Positions 8,717 to 18,600 are shown, counted from the stretch's first letter. The stretch is 64,000 nt of DNA from Desulfobulbaceae bacterium (GCA_024640625.1 JAHEER010000009.1:1-64000), one strand, 5' to 3'. Numbers and translations are program-made. The notes: generated by a model not told the origin, from the sequence alone.

Positions 8717-9103
8717 ATGGTGGCGAAAATTCCCGTTTCCTGGGGTGAGCTGTTTGACAAATTGACTATTTTGGAGATCAAGCAGGCCCGTATCGACGCC
8801 CCCCAAAAGCTGGAAAATATCAGTAAGGAACTCGAGGCCCTGCGCCAAGTGTGTCGCGCTGCCCAGCTGCCGGGCGCACCCTTGCAGGTGTTGATTGATG
8901 AGTTGCGGCGGACAAATGAGTCGCTCTGGGACATAGAAGACCATATCCGTGCATGCGAGCGCGACAAAGACTTCTCCGAAACGTTTATTGCACTTGCCCG
9001 CTCGGTCTACAAAACCAACGACAGACGGGCGGAAATCAAGCTCAGGATCAACCGTCTGCTCGGCTCCGATTTGATCGAGGAGAAATCATACGAAGCGTAT
9101 TGA
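8717..9103 (+). CDS. DUF6165 family protein
   Basis: 128 residues, matching what I know of the DUF6165 family: a conserved opening IPVSWGELFDKLTILEIK followed by long charged helices. Biochemical function is unknown; family members commonly sit beside glycosyltransferase genes. Strong ribosome binding site GGAGG at 8706-8710. Its stop codon overlaps the start of the next gene in the arrangement TGATG (9101-9105), so the two proteins are translationally coupled and probably act together in surface polysaccharide or LPS assembly (inference). Confidence 0.85.
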   Translation: MVAKIPVSWGELFDKLTILEIKQARIDAPQKLENISKELEALRQVCRAAQLPGAPLQVLIDELRRTNESLWDIEDHIRACERDKDFSETFIALARSVYKTNDRRAEIKLRINRLLGSDLIEEKSYEAY

Positions 9104-10026
9104 TGGCTGACATTCTGATCATCAAGCTCAGCGCCCTGGGTGATCTGGTCCAGGCCGACGGGGCTATCCGGGATATTAGAAATTTTCATCCCAACGACCG
9201 TCTCTCCGTGATGACCACGCCATCCTACCGCATCTACATGGAGCGCTGTCCCTGGGTGGATGAGGTCTTCATAGATCCGAGAGCGCCGCGATATCACCTT
9301 GCGCAGATACTGGCACTTCGAAAGAGACTGCACCGGAGATCATTTGGCCGGGTGTATGATCTGCAGCAGGTGGGCAGAACACGGTTTTACCAGCGCTACC
9401 TTTTTCCCCCCACCTGGTGGCTCGGCGATGTGGAGGGCTGTGAGGTGTTTCTGAAACGACCAGATGATCGTTGCGCGGCGGACCACTTTCATGCTCATCT
9501 GCGCCTGGCAGGGATTCCCGCCACTCACACCCGGCGTTGCGATCTTTCCTGGATGGTCGATAAGGCTGATGAGCTGCTTGATCAACATGGAGTGGAACCG
9601 GGTTTTGTGCTGCTGATTCCGGGAGCTTCTGCAGCCCATAGTGTCAAACGCTGGCCATGGTTCGCGCAGTTGGCCCAGCGGCTGATCGAGCACGACCTGC
9701 AGCCGGTCACCGTCCCGGGGCCGGCAGAAATGGATCAGTACCGTGCCATACCCGGTAAAACACTGGTCTCGAAAGATGGCTATCTCGACTATTTCGCCTT
9801 GGCGGGTGTGGCTCAGCAGGCTGCGTTTGTGATCGGCAACGACACCGGTCCGACCCATATCGCCGCCCATCTGGGCTGCCGGGGACTTGCATTGTACGGC
9901 GGCCACACACCAGCGCAGACCACCGGCATCCAGCACACCCGCTTCACTTGGCTGGAAAGTGAGGATCTGTCTGATCTGACCCTGGAAGTGGTCTGGCAGA
10001 AATTCCTGGAACAGGCGGGTACCTAG
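9103..10026 (+). CDS. Glycosyltransferase family 9 (heptosyltransferase-like)
   Basis: 307 residues starting MADILIIKLSALGDLVQADG, the classic GT9 opening seen in WaaC/WaaF/WaaQ. The C-terminal half has IPGASAAHSVKRWPW and FVIGNDTGPTHIAAHLG, which form the ADP-sugar site of the family. It should transfer a heptose or related sugar to LPS core or another glycan at the inner face of the cytoplasmic membrane. The acceptor cannot be told from sequence. The start is set by the one-base stop/start overlap with the DUF6165 gene; an in-frame ATG at 8953 lies inside that gene and is rejected. Confidence 0.9.
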   Translation: MADILIIKLSALGDLVQADGAIRDIRNFHPNDRLSVMTTPSYRIYMERCPWVDEVFIDPRAPRYHLAQILALRKRLHRRSFGRVYDLQQVGRTRFYQRYLFPPTWWLGDVEGCEVFLKRPDDRCAADHFHAHLRLAGIPATHTRRCDLSWMVDKADELLDQHGVEPGFVLLIPGASAAHSVKRWPWFAQLAQRLIEHDLQPVTVPGPAEMDQYRAIPGKTLVSKDGYLDYFALAGVAQQAAFVIGNDTGPTHIAAHLGCRGLALYGGHTPAQTTGIQHTRFTWLESEDLSDLTLEVVWQKFLEQAGT

Positions 10027-10068
10027 GACGGGCGATGTGGCGGCCGGGCAGCGCCAGGCAACCCGCTG

Positions 10069-10830
10069 CTAGGCGGCTTCTTTCTGGCCGGGATTCTTAC
10101 CGAGAATTATCATTCCCAGTACCTCGTCCTTGGTGACCTGGCTGGTCAACTGGGTACCGACAAGTTTGCCGTTTTTAATAACCGATACCCGGTCTGCCAG
10201 GTCGAAGACATCATGCAGGTCGTGGCTGATGAGAAAAATACCGATCCCCTCGCTTTTCAGCTGTTTGATCAGTTCGGCGACCATGGCCGTCTCATGGGGA
10301 CCGAGGGCGGCGGTTGGTTCATCCATGATCAGTATCTTGGCATTGAAATAGATGGCTCGGGCAATGGCCACCGACTGCCGTTGTCCGCCCGACATGTTGC
10401 GAACGGGGTCTTTGATGTTGGTGAAATTGGGGTTGAGGCGCTGGATCACCTTGCGGGCCTCGTTTTCCATGGCGCCGTCATCCAGTGTCCCGTAAGAAGT
10501 CATGATTTCGCGGCCGAGAAACAGGTTGGCCGGGGCATCGAGATTGTCTGACAGGGCCAGGGTCTGGTAGATGGTTTCAATACCTTGGTGACGGGCGTCA
10601 CGGGGGCGCCTGATATCGACTTTCTGGCCATTGATCAGTATATCGCCTTCATCACAGGGTATTGCCCCGGACAGGGACTTCATCAGCACTGTTTTGCCGG
10701 CGCCGTTGTGACCGAGCACACCGACGACTTCTCCGGGCATCAGGTCTATGGAAACGCCCTGCACCGCATGAACCCCACCAAACCGTTTGTGGATGTTGCG
10801 CATCTCAACGAGCGGAACTTGAGTATTCAC
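10069..10830 (-). CDS. xylG: Xylose-type sugar ABC transporter, single-domain ATPase
   Basis: ATPase of the sugar importer encoded by the two genes upstream. Walker A GHNGAGKT (residues ~40-47), signature [14 protein letters not shown], Walker [11 protein letters not shown] and switch LISHDLHDV are all present. At 253 residues it has one nucleotide-binding domain, whereas the enterobacterial XylG, RbsA and AraG are ~500-residue tandem proteins; it must work as a homodimer. Start is GTG at 10830 with AGGGG upstream; the permease stop is only 8 bp away. Assignment to xylose rests on the binding protein and the adjacent xylA and xylB genes. Confidence 0.9.
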   Translation of the reverse strand: MNTQVPLVEMRNIHKRFGGVHAVQGVSIDLMPGEVVGVLGHNGAGKTVLMKSLSGAIPCDEGDILINGQKVDIRRPRDARHQGIETIYQTLALSDNLDAPANLFLGREIMTSYGTLDDGAMENEARKVIQRLNPNFTNIKDPVRNMSGGQRQSVAIARAIYFNAKILIMDEPTAALGPHETAMVAELIKQLKSEGIGIFLISHDLHDVFDLADRVSVIKNGKLVGTQLTSQVTKDEVLGMIILGKNPGQKEAA

Positions 10831-10838
10831 AGCTGCCC

Positions 10839-12065
10839 CTACCGTTTATTTTTATTGTACATAACGTCGAACCAGACGGCGAGGACCAGCACCAGTCCAA
10901 TGACAACCTGGCGCATGGCGCTGGTAACTCCCATAAGCACCATACCCGATTCAAGCGACTGCATAATCACCGCTCCGAGGATGGCGCCGGCGATGGTGCC
11001 GACTCCTCCGGCCAGGGAGGTGCCGCCGATGACCGCAGCGGCAATGACGTTCAATTCTGCCATCGTGCCCATCGAGTTGGCGCCGGCGTTGAGCCGGGCG
11101 GTGGTGATCACCGCGGCAATTCCACAGAGAATACCCATAACCATGAAGATGTACATGGTGACCCGGGCCACGTTGATCCCTGAGAGTTCAGCGGCCTCAG
11201 GGTTGCCCCCGATGGCGAAGACGTAGCGTCCGAATTTGGTGACTTTGGCGAGCAGCGTCATGATCACCACCACTCCGATGAGGATAAGCACCGGAATGGG
11301 AATACCCCGTGGAATTTCGGTGCGGGGCTTGTAATAAGAGTTCATTACCATGACGAACCCGCATACCAGGCCGATGCCGATCAGGAGCATGACCAGTTCG
11401 GCCCAGCGGGCTTTGGGTTGAAAGCCATATTTCTTTCTGCGGGCCCTGTTCCTGAAGGTGCCGATTATCATCAGCAGAATACAGACGCCGCCAAATATCC
11501 AGCTCCAGGTGGCGCCAATCGAACCGTTGATGCCCCCGCCGAGAAGCTGGTAGGTCTTATCCATGGGAGCCACCGTCCTGCCGTCGGTCACCAGGTAGGC
11601 GCCGCCGCGGAAAATGAGCAGGCCGCCCAGGGTTACCACGAAGGCCGGTACCCCCCGATAGGCCACCCACCAGCCCTGCCAGAGGCCGACCAACGCACCC
11701 AGGGCCAGTCCGCAGACAACGGTCAAAGGCCAGTTCCAGGCGGCACCCAGAGTAAAGACATGAACCTGCAGATAGGCGATGACCATCCCGGTGAAGCCCA
11801 TCAGGGAGCCGACCGATAAGTCTATGTGCCGGGCCACGATTACCAGCACCATCCCGGTGGCCATGATACCCACGACACTGGTCTGGACAGCAAGATTATA
11901 GAGGTTTCTGGCGGTGAAGAATATGCCGTCGGTGAGCACGGTCAAGACGACCCAGATAATGATCAGCGCACCGATCATGGCCAGCATGCGGGTGTCAATC
12001 TCGAGTTCCGAGCTGAGCCGGCGGAAAACCGAGGTCTTGGGAACCTTTTCGGGCTGGGGGTCCAT
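10839..12065 (-). CDS. xylH: Xylose ABC transporter, permease
   Basis: A 408-residue polytopic inner-membrane protein of the sugar ABC permease family (branched-chain/ribose type). About ten hydrophobic segments are visible, with the family runs [17 protein letters not shown] and [12 protein letters not shown], and a long central loop ([17 protein letters not shown]). The size matches XylH rather than the ~320-residue ribose permeases. Start is ATG at 12065 ([12 protein letters not shown]) without a good Shine-Dalgarno, downstream of a hairpin that separates it from xylF. Confidence 0.92.
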   Translation of the reverse strand: MDPQPEKVPKTSVFRRLSSELEIDTRMLAMIGALIIIWVVLTVLTDGIFFTARNLYNLAVQTSVVGIMATGMVLVIVARHIDLSVGSLMGFTGMVIAYLQVHVFTLGAAWNWPLTVVCGLALGALVGLWQGWWVAYRGVPAFVVTLGGLLIFRGGAYLVTDGRTVAPMDKTYQLLGGGINGSIGATWSWIFGGVCILLMIIGTFRNRARRKKYGFQPKARWAELVMLLIGIGLVCGFVMVMNSYYKPRTEIPRGIPIPVLILIGVVVIMTLLAKVTKFGRYVFAIGGNPEAAELSGINVARVTMYIFMVMGILCGIAAVITTARLNAGANSMGTMAELNVIAAAVIGGTSLAGGVGTIAGAILGAVIMQSLESGMVLMGVTSAMRQVVIGLVLVLAVWFDVMYNKNKR

Positions 12066-12157
12066 AACGATGCCGGGTGCGAGGTTGTCTAGAAGATTTC
12101 AGCTAGTCTCAATGTTTTTATCTACAACAGGTATAGTCGAATTGCTTCAAGAAATTT

Positions 12158-12181
12158 GGGGGCACCAGGAAAAGTGCCCCC
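12158..12181 (-). promoter_or_regulatory. Hairpin between xylF and xylH
   Basis: Perfect 8-bp inverted repeat GGGGGCAC (12158-12165) and GTGCCCCC (12174-12181) with an 8-base loop, in the 140-bp gap after the binding-protein gene. There is no run of U on the xyl strand after the stem, so it is more likely an mRNA-stabilising or partial-termination element than a full terminator. Confidence 0.6.
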
Positions 12182-12205
12182 GACTCGATCTTGTTGGAGC
12201 GGCGT

Positions 12206-13228
12206 CTACGGGCAGTTACCCTCAACACCCTGGCAGAGGACGTCTTTCTCAATCCAGCCAGCCTCCACTACCACATTGAGCTTGTCTTTGGTGATCGGCA
12301 CCGGTGCCAGGAGAATGGCATCCATCTCGATACCCTTGGCGCCGCCGGACCATTTGATGGTGCCCGACGGAGTTTTTCCGTTGGCCAGGTCAACCGCGAT
12401 TTTGGCGGCAGCTTTGCCCAGTTCCCGCGCATCTTTCCACACCGAAACGGTCTGCAATCCGCGCGCAACTCTGTTCAGGGCTGCATGGTCACCGTCCTGT
12501 CCAGAAACCGGGGTGATGCCTTCCATTCCCTGGGCAGTCAGGGCGGCCACCACGCCGCCGGCGGTGCCGTCATTTGAAGCGACGACTGCATCGACCATGT
12601 TATTCTGGGCGGTAAGGATCTGCTCCATGTTGCGCTGGGCAACTTCCGGCTTCCATCCGTCGGTCCCCTGGGCTGCAACATTTTTAATTTTGCCGGCCTT
12701 GATTGCCTCGTCCAGGACCTCGAGCTGTCCCTCATAGAGGAATTCCGCGTTGGGGTCGGTCGGCGCGCCCTTGATGAATACATAGTTGCCTTCCGGTTTC
12801 ACTGCATAGACGGCGCGGGCCTGCATCCGGCCAACTTCCTTGTTGTCGAAAGTGAGATAGAACACACCTTCTTTTTCGATCAACCGGTCATAGCCGACCA
12901 CCGAAATACCTTCGGCTTCGGCTTTGGCAATGGCCGGCAGCACGGCATCAGCGTCCCAGGCCAGGACGATCAGGGCATTGGCGCCGCGGGCGATCAGGTT
13001 TTCGATATCGGAAATCTGTTTTTCGGCACTGGCCTGGGCATCGGCCATGATATACTTGGCGCCATGGCTTTCCAACTCCGCCTTCATGGCGGCCTCATCT
13101 GTTTTCCAACGTTCTTCCTGAAAGTTGGACCAGGAAACACCCACCACCAGTTCTTTGGCCACCGCCGCAGAGAAAAAGAGTGCAACGGCGAGCACAGCCA
13201 TAACGGGAATAACGGTTTTCTTCAGCAT
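12206..13228 (-). CDS. xylF: Xylose ABC transporter, periplasmic substrate-binding protein
   Basis: Periplasmic D-xylose receptor, 340 residues. Signal peptide [18 protein letters not shown] with cleavage expected near AAVA/KE (residue ~24). Pentose-binding family features: [48 protein letters not shown] and [10 protein letters not shown]. The start at 13228 has GGAGG 8 bp upstream and defines a normal signal sequence; the open frame extends to 13417 but that extension is not protein-like. First gene of the xylFHG operon, divergent from the ROK regulator. Confidence 0.94.
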   Translation of the reverse strand: MLKKTVIPVMAVLAVALFFSAAVAKELVVGVSWSNFQEERWKTDEAAMKAELESHGAKYIMADAQASAEKQISDIENLIARGANALIVLAWDADAVLPAIAKAEAEGISVVGYDRLIEKEGVFYLTFDNKEVGRMQARAVYAVKPEGNYVFIKGAPTDPNAEFLYEGQLEVLDEAIKAGKIKNVAAQGTDGWKPEVAQRNMEQILTAQNNMVDAVVASNDGTAGGVVAALTAQGMEGITPVSGQDGDHAALNRVARGLQTVSVWKDARELGKAAAKIAVDLANGKTPSGTIKWSGGAKGIEMDAILLAPVPITKDKLNVVVEAGWIEKDVLCQGVEGNCP

Positions 13229-13769
13229 GAGAAATTCCTCCAAGAATAAAAATAGAGTTAATTTTTTAGACAGGCAGCGATGCCGGGCGCTGATCAGACG
13301 GCCGTGCTGCTGTCGACTCCCACCTGCATGGTCGAGATGTGCACCGATGCAGCCTCCTGATAGGCCAATCGGCAGCGTTCCAGGTCGCAGATTGCCAAAT
13401 TTTATAATGTAAGGCAAGAATTAATTCATTCGGTAAACAAAAAATAATATGTCATTTGTAGTATATAAATCTGTTGTATATTGTCATTAAGTATACGTAA
13501 CTAATAGGTATATTTCCCCAAAAAACAATAGAGTATGCATTATCGATAATAAATAATATCGTAGCGGCAATGTTCTTTCCTTGATTTCACCATTTTTCCT
13601 TGTTACTAAAAAACAATCAGGACTGTTGCGCTGGTCGGCATTGATACCTTTGATGCTCATAACAATATGAAATTATATTAATAAATTTTCCCCCCAGGGG
13701 ATCCTTTTTTCTCGGAATGGGTTTCCTTGATGTTTTTATGTTTTTTGAGTGAACCAAAAAGCCGGATCC
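13229..13769. promoter_or_regulatory. Divergent control region between xylF and the ROK regulator
   Basis: 540 bp without a gene, strongly AT-rich from about 13430 to 13740. It must hold the promoters of both directions. Visible elements: a 12-bp palindrome ATTATCGATAAT (13539-13550), a direct repeat AAAAAACAAT at 13520-13529 and 13608-13617, and a TTGCC/GGCAA inverted pair (13392-13396, 13413-13417) flanking a TATAAT-like run. Which of these binds the ROK protein is not known. Confidence 0.5.
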
Positions 13770-14978
13770 ATGAAAGCTGCCAATCGTGATTTCACCCGTG
13801 AACTGAACCTCTTCAATATCCTGAACAGTATTCGGGAAGCGGGGATGATCTCACGGGTTGAGATAGCCGAGAAAACTGGCCAGAGCCGGGCTTCGGTGAC
13901 CAATATTACTGCCCTGCTGATAGAGCGGGGACTGATTCGCGAGGATAGGGTCGCTTCATCTTCCAGCCGTGGAAGGCGCCGTATCATGCTCATGCTGAAC
14001 CCTGAGGCGGCCTATGCGGTGGGGATTAAAATAGCGGCATTTCGGTTGAGTTTTGCCGTGGTGGATTTTGTCGGTCAGGTCAAATCCACCCTCTCGGTGC
14101 CGCTCAGGGTAGGTGAACGGTCCGTGGCCATGTTGGCGGATGTTGCCGAGGATGGAATCCTGCACTGCCTGGAGAAGGCGAAGCTGAAGCTCAAAGATCT
14201 CTGCGGCTGCGGCCTGGCATTGCCCGGTTTTGTCGATTCCGCCAGCGGCACCTGCTTTTGGACACCAATCCAGAATGGTTCCTCAGACATACGTACCTTA
14301 CTCGCTCAGCGACTGGGCATGGATGTGTACCTGGAAAACGATGCCAATGCCTTCACCGTGGCGTCGCAATGGTTCGGGCTCGGTAAAGGAGTGCGTAATT
14401 TCCTGGTTGTGACCATCGAGGAAGGGATTGGCATGGGCATCGTGGTTGACGGTAAACTTTATCAGGGAGCAACGGGAATAGCGGCTGAATTTGGTCACAT
14501 GGTCATTGTCCCCGATGGCGAACCCTGCAGGTGTGGGAAATTCGGTTGTTTTGAAGCTTACTCTGCCGATTCCGGGATTCTGCAACAGTCCAGGAAAGCG
14601 CTGCAAGGGAGAAAGAATGGTCCGGATCTGGATATGCTGACCATTGAGGAAGTAACCCGCCTGGCACGAGATGGAGACCGGAAACTGCGCAAAATATTCC
14701 AGCAGAGTGGTGAATTTCTTGCCCGCGGTGTGGCGGGACTGATTCAGATCTTTAACCCTGAGCGGGTGATCATTACCGGTGAGGGGGTGCGGGCAGGAGA
14801 CCTGGTATTTACTCCGATGTACCGGCTGCTGGGTAAATATCTTAATCACGAACAGGCGATGGCCACCCAGGTATTGGTCCAGGATTGGAATGACCATGAT
14901 TGGGCCCAGGGAGCGGCAGGATTTGTCCTTAATGAGATCTACAAATCGCCCCTGGACAAGATTCAGAGAAACGGGTGA
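13770..14978 (+). CDS. xylR: ROK family transcriptional regulator of xylose genes (XylR-type)
   Basis: Repressor of the NagC/XylR (ROK) group, 402 residues. N-terminal winged helix (ELNLFNILNSIREAG; SRVEIAEKTGQSRASVTNIT), then an actin-like sugar-kinase fold with the ROK zinc motif CRCGKFGCFEAY (near residues 256-267) and GLALPGFVD. It lies between the divergent transporter and xylA, so it most likely responds to xylose. The ATG at 13770 fits family N-termini; a GTG at 13749 would add seven residues and cannot be ruled out. This group is unrelated to the AraC-type XylR of enterobacteria. Confidence 0.88.
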   Translation: MKAANRDFTRELNLFNILNSIREAGMISRVEIAEKTGQSRASVTNITALLIERGLIREDRVASSSSRGRRRIMLMLNPEAAYAVGIKIAAFRLSFAVVDFVGQVKSTLSVPLRVGERSVAMLADVAEDGILHCLEKAKLKLKDLCGCGLALPGFVDSASGTCFWTPIQNGSSDIRTLLAQRLGMDVYLENDANAFTVASQWFGLGKGVRNFLVVTIEEGIGMGIVVDGKLYQGATGIAAEFGHMVIVPDGEPCRCGKFGCFEAYSADSGILQQSRKALQGRKNGPDLDMLTIEEVTRLARDGDRKLRKIFQQSGEFLARGVAGLIQIFNPERVIITGEGVRAGDLVFTPMYRLLGKYLNHEQAMATQVLVQDWNDHDWAQGAAGFVLNEIYKSPLDKIQRNG

Positions 14979-15013
14979 CCACCTTCTCGTTTTTTAGTTA
15001 AGGAGGATTCGAC

Positions 15014-16321
15014 GTGACCACATATTTTCCAGAAGTTGAGCAGATAACTTTCGAGGGTCGGGATTCCGACAATCCCTTATCGTTTAAGTGGTATGAAAAA
15101 GACCGGCTGGTGGCCGGTACATCGATGGCGGATCATCTCCGCTTTGCGGTCGCCTATTGGCACACCATGAAAAATCAGGGGGCCGACCCCTTTGGCGAGG
15201 CAACCATGGATCGCCTCTGGAGTGACTTCAGCGAGCCGCTGGACCGCGCCAGGGCCACCTGCGATGCGGCCTTTGAATTCGTTTCGAAGCTGGGGGTCCA
15301 CTATTATTGTTTCCACGATCGCGACCTTGCCCCGGAAGGGGACAGTTTTGCTGAGTCGTGCAAGAACCTGGAGATTATGGTGGACCATGCGAAAATGTTG
15401 CAGGAGTCCACCGGCATCAAGTTGCTCTGGGGTACTGCAAATCTGTTCTCCCATCCCCGCTATGTGCACGGGGCCGGGACCAATCCCGACTATCATGTGT
15501 TTGCCTACGCGGCGGCCCAGGTCAAGCAGGCGCTTGACGCCACCAAGGAGTTGGGGGGAGAGAACTATGTGTTCTGGGGTGGTCGGGAAGGATATGAGAC
15601 CCTTCTGAATACCAGGCTGAAACAGGAGCAGGAACAAATGGCCGCCTTTTTCAGAATGTGCGTGGAGTATGCCGAGCGGATTGGCTTCACCGGTCAGTTC
15701 CTGATAGAACCGAAACCAAAGGAGCCAACCAAGCATCAGTATGATTTCGACAGCGCGACTATACTGAATTTCCTGCGCAGCCACGGGCTGATCGACCACT
15801 TCAAGCTTAATATCGAGGCCAACCACGCCACCCTTGCCGGCCATACCTTCGAACACGAACTGGCAGTCGCCGCTGCCGCCGGTAAACTTGGCAGCATGGA
15901 CGTCAATCGGGGAGATCTGCTGCTGGGCTGGGATACCGATCAATTTCCCACCGACCTCTATGCGACGGTGTACGCCATGCTCGAGGTGCTTGCCGCGGGC
16001 GGGCTCGGATCAGGGGGGATGAATTTCGATGCCAAGGTGCGGCGGGGATCCTTTGAGCCGGTCGATCTTTTTCACGCTCACATCGGTGGAATGGACGCCT
16101 TTGCCCGCGGCCTGATAGTGGCCTCGGCGATTATCGAGGACGGCTTTCTGGAAGACTTCAAAAAACTGCGCTACAGCTCCTGGGACGGGGCGGGGGCAGC
16201 GGCCCTGGCCGGTAATTCCAGTCTCGATGAATGCGAACGGTTTATCAGGGCACATGGTGAACCCGAGGTGGTAAGCGGCAGGCAGGAATATCTCGAAAAC
16301 CTGATCAATAACTTTATCTGA
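15014..16321 (+). CDS. xylA: Xylose isomerase
   Basis: Converts D-xylose to D-xylulose in the cytoplasm. At 435 residues it belongs to the longer class II isomerases. Catalytic FHDRD gives His101 and Asp104; [15 protein letters not shown] and [13 protein letters not shown] (Glu232, Lys234) match the metal site, and [17 protein letters not shown] matches the second metal site. Numbering coincides with the E. coli enzyme. Start codon is GTG at 15014 with AGGAGG 8 bp upstream. It lies 35 bp after the regulator and 30 bp before the kinase, so regulator, isomerase and kinase form one transcription unit. Confidence 0.97.
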   Translation: MTTYFPEVEQITFEGRDSDNPLSFKWYEKDRLVAGTSMADHLRFAVAYWHTMKNQGADPFGEATMDRLWSDFSEPLDRARATCDAAFEFVSKLGVHYYCFHDRDLAPEGDSFAESCKNLEIMVDHAKMLQESTGIKLLWGTANLFSHPRYVHGAGTNPDYHVFAYAAAQVKQALDATKELGGENYVFWGGREGYETLLNTRLKQEQEQMAAFFRMCVEYAERIGFTGQFLIEPKPKEPTKHQYDFDSATILNFLRSHGLIDHFKLNIEANHATLAGHTFEHELAVAAAAGKLGSMDVNRGDLLLGWDTDQFPTDLYATVYAMLEVLAAGGLGSGGMNFDAKVRRGSFEPVDLFHAHIGGMDAFARGLIVASAIIEDGFLEDFKKLRYSSWDGAGAAALAGNSSLDECERFIRAHGEPEVVSGRQEYLENLINNFI

Positions 16322-16351
16322 TCGAACCACCAGATCACACGGTGAACGAAG

Positions 16352-17863
16352 ATGGCAGACCATTTGTATATCGGTATCGACAGCGGCACCCAGGGCACCA
16401 AAGGGGTGATCCTGAGTGGTCGATCGGGCAGGTTGCTGGCAGAGAGTTACCACAGCTACGGACTGATTGAAAATGAACGGGGAGGCCGGGAACAGCACCC
16501 GGACACCTGGATTGCAGCTTGTGAAAAGGTACTCTCGGATCTGCTCGCATCTCCTTTGGTCCGAGCTTCGGAGGTTCGGGCCGTCGGCGTCTCCGGGCAG
16601 CAGCACGGCATGGTTGCGCTTGATGGCCAGGGGGAAGTGATCAGGCCGGCTAAACTCTGGTGCGATACGGAAACCACCCGGCAATGTGGTGTCATCACCG
16701 CCAGGGCGGGTGGAGAACAGGCCGTTCTTGAGGCCATCGGCAACCAGGTGGCTGCCGGCTTCACCGCTTCCAAGGTCCTCTGGCTCAGAGATACAGAGCC
16801 CGAAGGATATGATCGTCTGGCGACGGTCCTGCTTCCGCATGACTATCTCAACTACTGGCTGACCGGGGCTCGGGTATCCGAGTTCGGCGACGCGTCAGGA
16901 ACCGCCTACTTCGATGTGGTTAATCGCTGCTGGTCGCAGAGTTTGCTCAGCGCCATTGATCCCTCTGGAAAATTGCGCGACTGCCTTCCCGGGCTGCTGG
17001 CCGCCGATGAACCGGCAGGCCTTCTGCGGCCGGAGATTGCAGAGCAATTCGGCTTGTCGGACGAGGTGCTTGTATCTTCCGGTGGAGGCGACAATATGAT
17101 GGCCGCCATCGGCACCGGCAATGTGGTCCCCGGGGTGGTTACCGCCAGCCTCGGTACCTCGGGGACGATCTACGCCTACGCCGATCGACCGGTGGTGGAT
17201 GACAGCGGCGAACTTGCCTCTTTCTGCTCCTCCAGCGGCGGCTGGCTGCCGCTGGTGTGCACCATGAATGTGACGGTGGCAACCGAGCTCATGCGCGCCC
17301 TCTTGGGGCTCGACCTGGAGACCATGAACCAAATGGCGGCAGCGGCCCCGCCGGGTGCCGAAGGGCTGATTCTGCTTCCTTATTTCAACGGCGAACGAAC
17401 TCCGTCGCTCCCCGAAGCCACGGCTCACCTGGGGGGAATGACCACTCTGAATATGAACCCGCAGAATTTCTGCCGAGCGGCAATGGAGGGGGCGACCTTC
17501 GGACTCAGATACGGGCTTGAGGTACTCCGCAGGAATGGTATCGAACCACGGGAAATCAGGTTGACGGGGGGCGGCGCTAAGAGCCTGCTCTGGCGGCAGC
17601 TGGTGGCGGATAGTTTTAATTGCGAGGTAGTCTGTGTCCAGCAGCAGGAAGCCGGGGCGGTTGGTGCCGCACTGCAGGCGTTGTGGTGTGCTGAACAGGC
17701 GGCGGGCATGCAGACCTCCCTGGAGGAAATCACTTCCCGATTTGTCTCCCTCGACGAGCGGACCAGGTGCGCTCCCGACCGGGATTCCGTCGCCCGGTAT
17801 GACGACCTGTATGCGACCTACCTGAGCTACGACCACGCACTCAGAGTACTGAATGGTGCTTGA
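16352..17863 (+). CDS. xylB: Xylulokinase
   Basis: Phosphorylates D-xylulose to xylulose 5-phosphate, feeding the pentose phosphate pathway. 503 residues of the FGGY family: ATP-binding DSGTQGTKGV near the N-terminus, GVSGQQHGMVALD and the catalytic-Asp region SSGGGDNMMAAIGTGNV, then the second phosphate loop RLTGGGAKSLLWRQL. MHGM/QHGM-type motifs are characteristic of xylulokinases rather than glycerol or ribulokinases. Immediately follows xylA; converges on the HEAT-like gene 35 bp away. Confidence 0.95.
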   Translation: MADHLYIGIDSGTQGTKGVILSGRSGRLLAESYHSYGLIENERGGREQHPDTWIAACEKVLSDLLASPLVRASEVRAVGVSGQQHGMVALDGQGEVIRPAKLWCDTETTRQCGVITARAGGEQAVLEAIGNQVAAGFTASKVLWLRDTEPEGYDRLATVLLPHDYLNYWLTGARVSEFGDASGTAYFDVVNRCWSQSLLSAIDPSGKLRDCLPGLLAADEPAGLLRPEIAEQFGLSDEVLVSSGGGDNMMAAIGTGNVVPGVVTASLGTSGTIYAYADRPVVDDSGELASFCSSSGGWLPLVCTMNVTVATELMRALLGLDLETMNQMAAAAPPGAEGLILLPYFNGERTPSLPEATAHLGGMTTLNMNPQNFCRAAMEGATFGLRYGLEVLRRNGIEPREIRLTGGGAKSLLWRQLVADSFNCEVVCVQQQEAGAVGAALQALWCAEQAAGMQTSLEEITSRFVSLDERTRCAPDRDSVARYDDLYATYLSYDHALRVLNGA

Positions 17864-17898
17864 GCTGGGGGTAAGTCTGAGGTCGTCTGGCCCTGCTC

Positions 17899-18288
17899 TC
17901 ACAGCGACTTGACAATGTCTTCTGCTATTTCCCGCACCTGGGGATCACTATCGTCGAGCATTGTCACCGCCTGGGCACCCAGACTCGGATCATTGATAAT
18001 CGCCAGCACACTCAGCGCTTCGCCGCGTACAAGCGGGTTGTCCGAAGACAAAAGAGCAGCCAGCGAGGGCACGGCGAGATGCATCGAACTGTTGCCCCGG
18101 GCCAGCAATTCCTCGAACAGCACCAACACTCCCAGACGTACCGCAAATCGATCGTCATCTAAAATAGCGCCTGTCCACTGAAAGTAGCGGCAATCCCGGT
18201 CAAACATGGCGACGATGTTATCCACATGGCCCATCTCCAAAAAGTCCTTGATTACTTTGCAAAGCTCACCATCGCTTACTTCCTTCAT
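17899..18288 (-). CDS. HEAT-repeat-like small protein
   Basis: 129 residues made of two or three helical repeats of HEAT type: FAVRLGVLVLFEELLARG, SLAALLSSDNPLVRGEALSVL and MLDDSDPQVREIAEDIVKSL. No signal peptide or membrane segment. Such proteins are usually scaffolds or protein-binding modules; the partner is unknown. The start at 18288 has AGAGGTGAGAG nearby. A doubtful Cys-rich frame (18301-18510) ends 12 bp upstream. The gene converges on xylB and is not functionally linked to it by any visible feature. Confidence 0.75.
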   Translation of the reverse strand: MKEVSDGELCKVIKDFLEMGHVDNIVAMFDRDCRYFQWTGAILDDDRFAVRLGVLVLFEELLARGNSSMHLAVPSLAALLSSDNPLVRGEALSVLAIINDPSLGAQAVTMLDDSDPQVREIAEDIVKSL

Positions 18289-18300
18289 ACGGTTGTTCTC

Positions 18301-18510
18301 TCACCTCTTTTTGAGCACCACTAAGCAATGGTGCTGCGCGGGACAGCGGTTCTGGCAGAGCTGAATATTTCCAGGGCAAGGTCTCGCTAGATTACCATCC
18401 CAATCAGCGGATGTGAAGTATGGAACTCTGCAACGGCGTCCCAGATCTATTAGTGTGGGAGGGCGCCCAGGACGCTGCAGGTATACCTGCGCACTGTGAC
18501 GGCATGGCAA
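18301..18510 (-). CDS. Doubtful small Cys-rich protein upstream of the HEAT-like gene
   Basis: A 69-codon frame that looks protein-like after about residue 25, with cysteines in a regular pattern (RRCRVPYF, PCPGNIQLCQNRCP, then QHHC) suggestive of a metal-binding or disulfide cluster. It would be cotranscribed with the HEAT-like gene 12 bp downstream. Against it: the only standard start is TTG at 18510, with no ribosome binding site, and I recognise no family. A 7-bp inverted repeat (18314-18320/18329-18335) lies inside its 3' end. Confidence 0.3.
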   Translation of the reverse strand: MPCRHSAQVYLQRPGRPPTLIDLGRRCRVPYFTSADWDGNLARPCPGNIQLCQNRCPAQHHCLVVLKKR

Positions 18511-18571
18511 TGCCGCAATCGTTTAAATAATCCACATGAATTGATGATATCGATATTAAAAATATATAAAT

Positions 18572-18600
18572 TTGACAGAATAAGCATAGAATAGTAAAAT
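18572..18600 (+). promoter_or_regulatory. Sigma-70 promoter of the lrp-gcv-lip operon
   Basis: TTGACA (18572-18577), 17-bp spacer, TAAAAT (18595-18600): eleven of twelve consensus bases. Transcription would begin near 18607, giving a leader of about 20 bases before the ATG at 18627. A 10-bp palindrome lies 15 bp upstream and may be a site for the Lrp-type product. Confidence 0.78.

Noticed and set aside
18314-18335. Stem-loop AGCACCA/TGGTGCT as a terminator
   Set aside because: The T-run lies on the wrong side of the stem for the plus strand and becomes an A-run on the minus strand, so it cannot be an intrinsic terminator.
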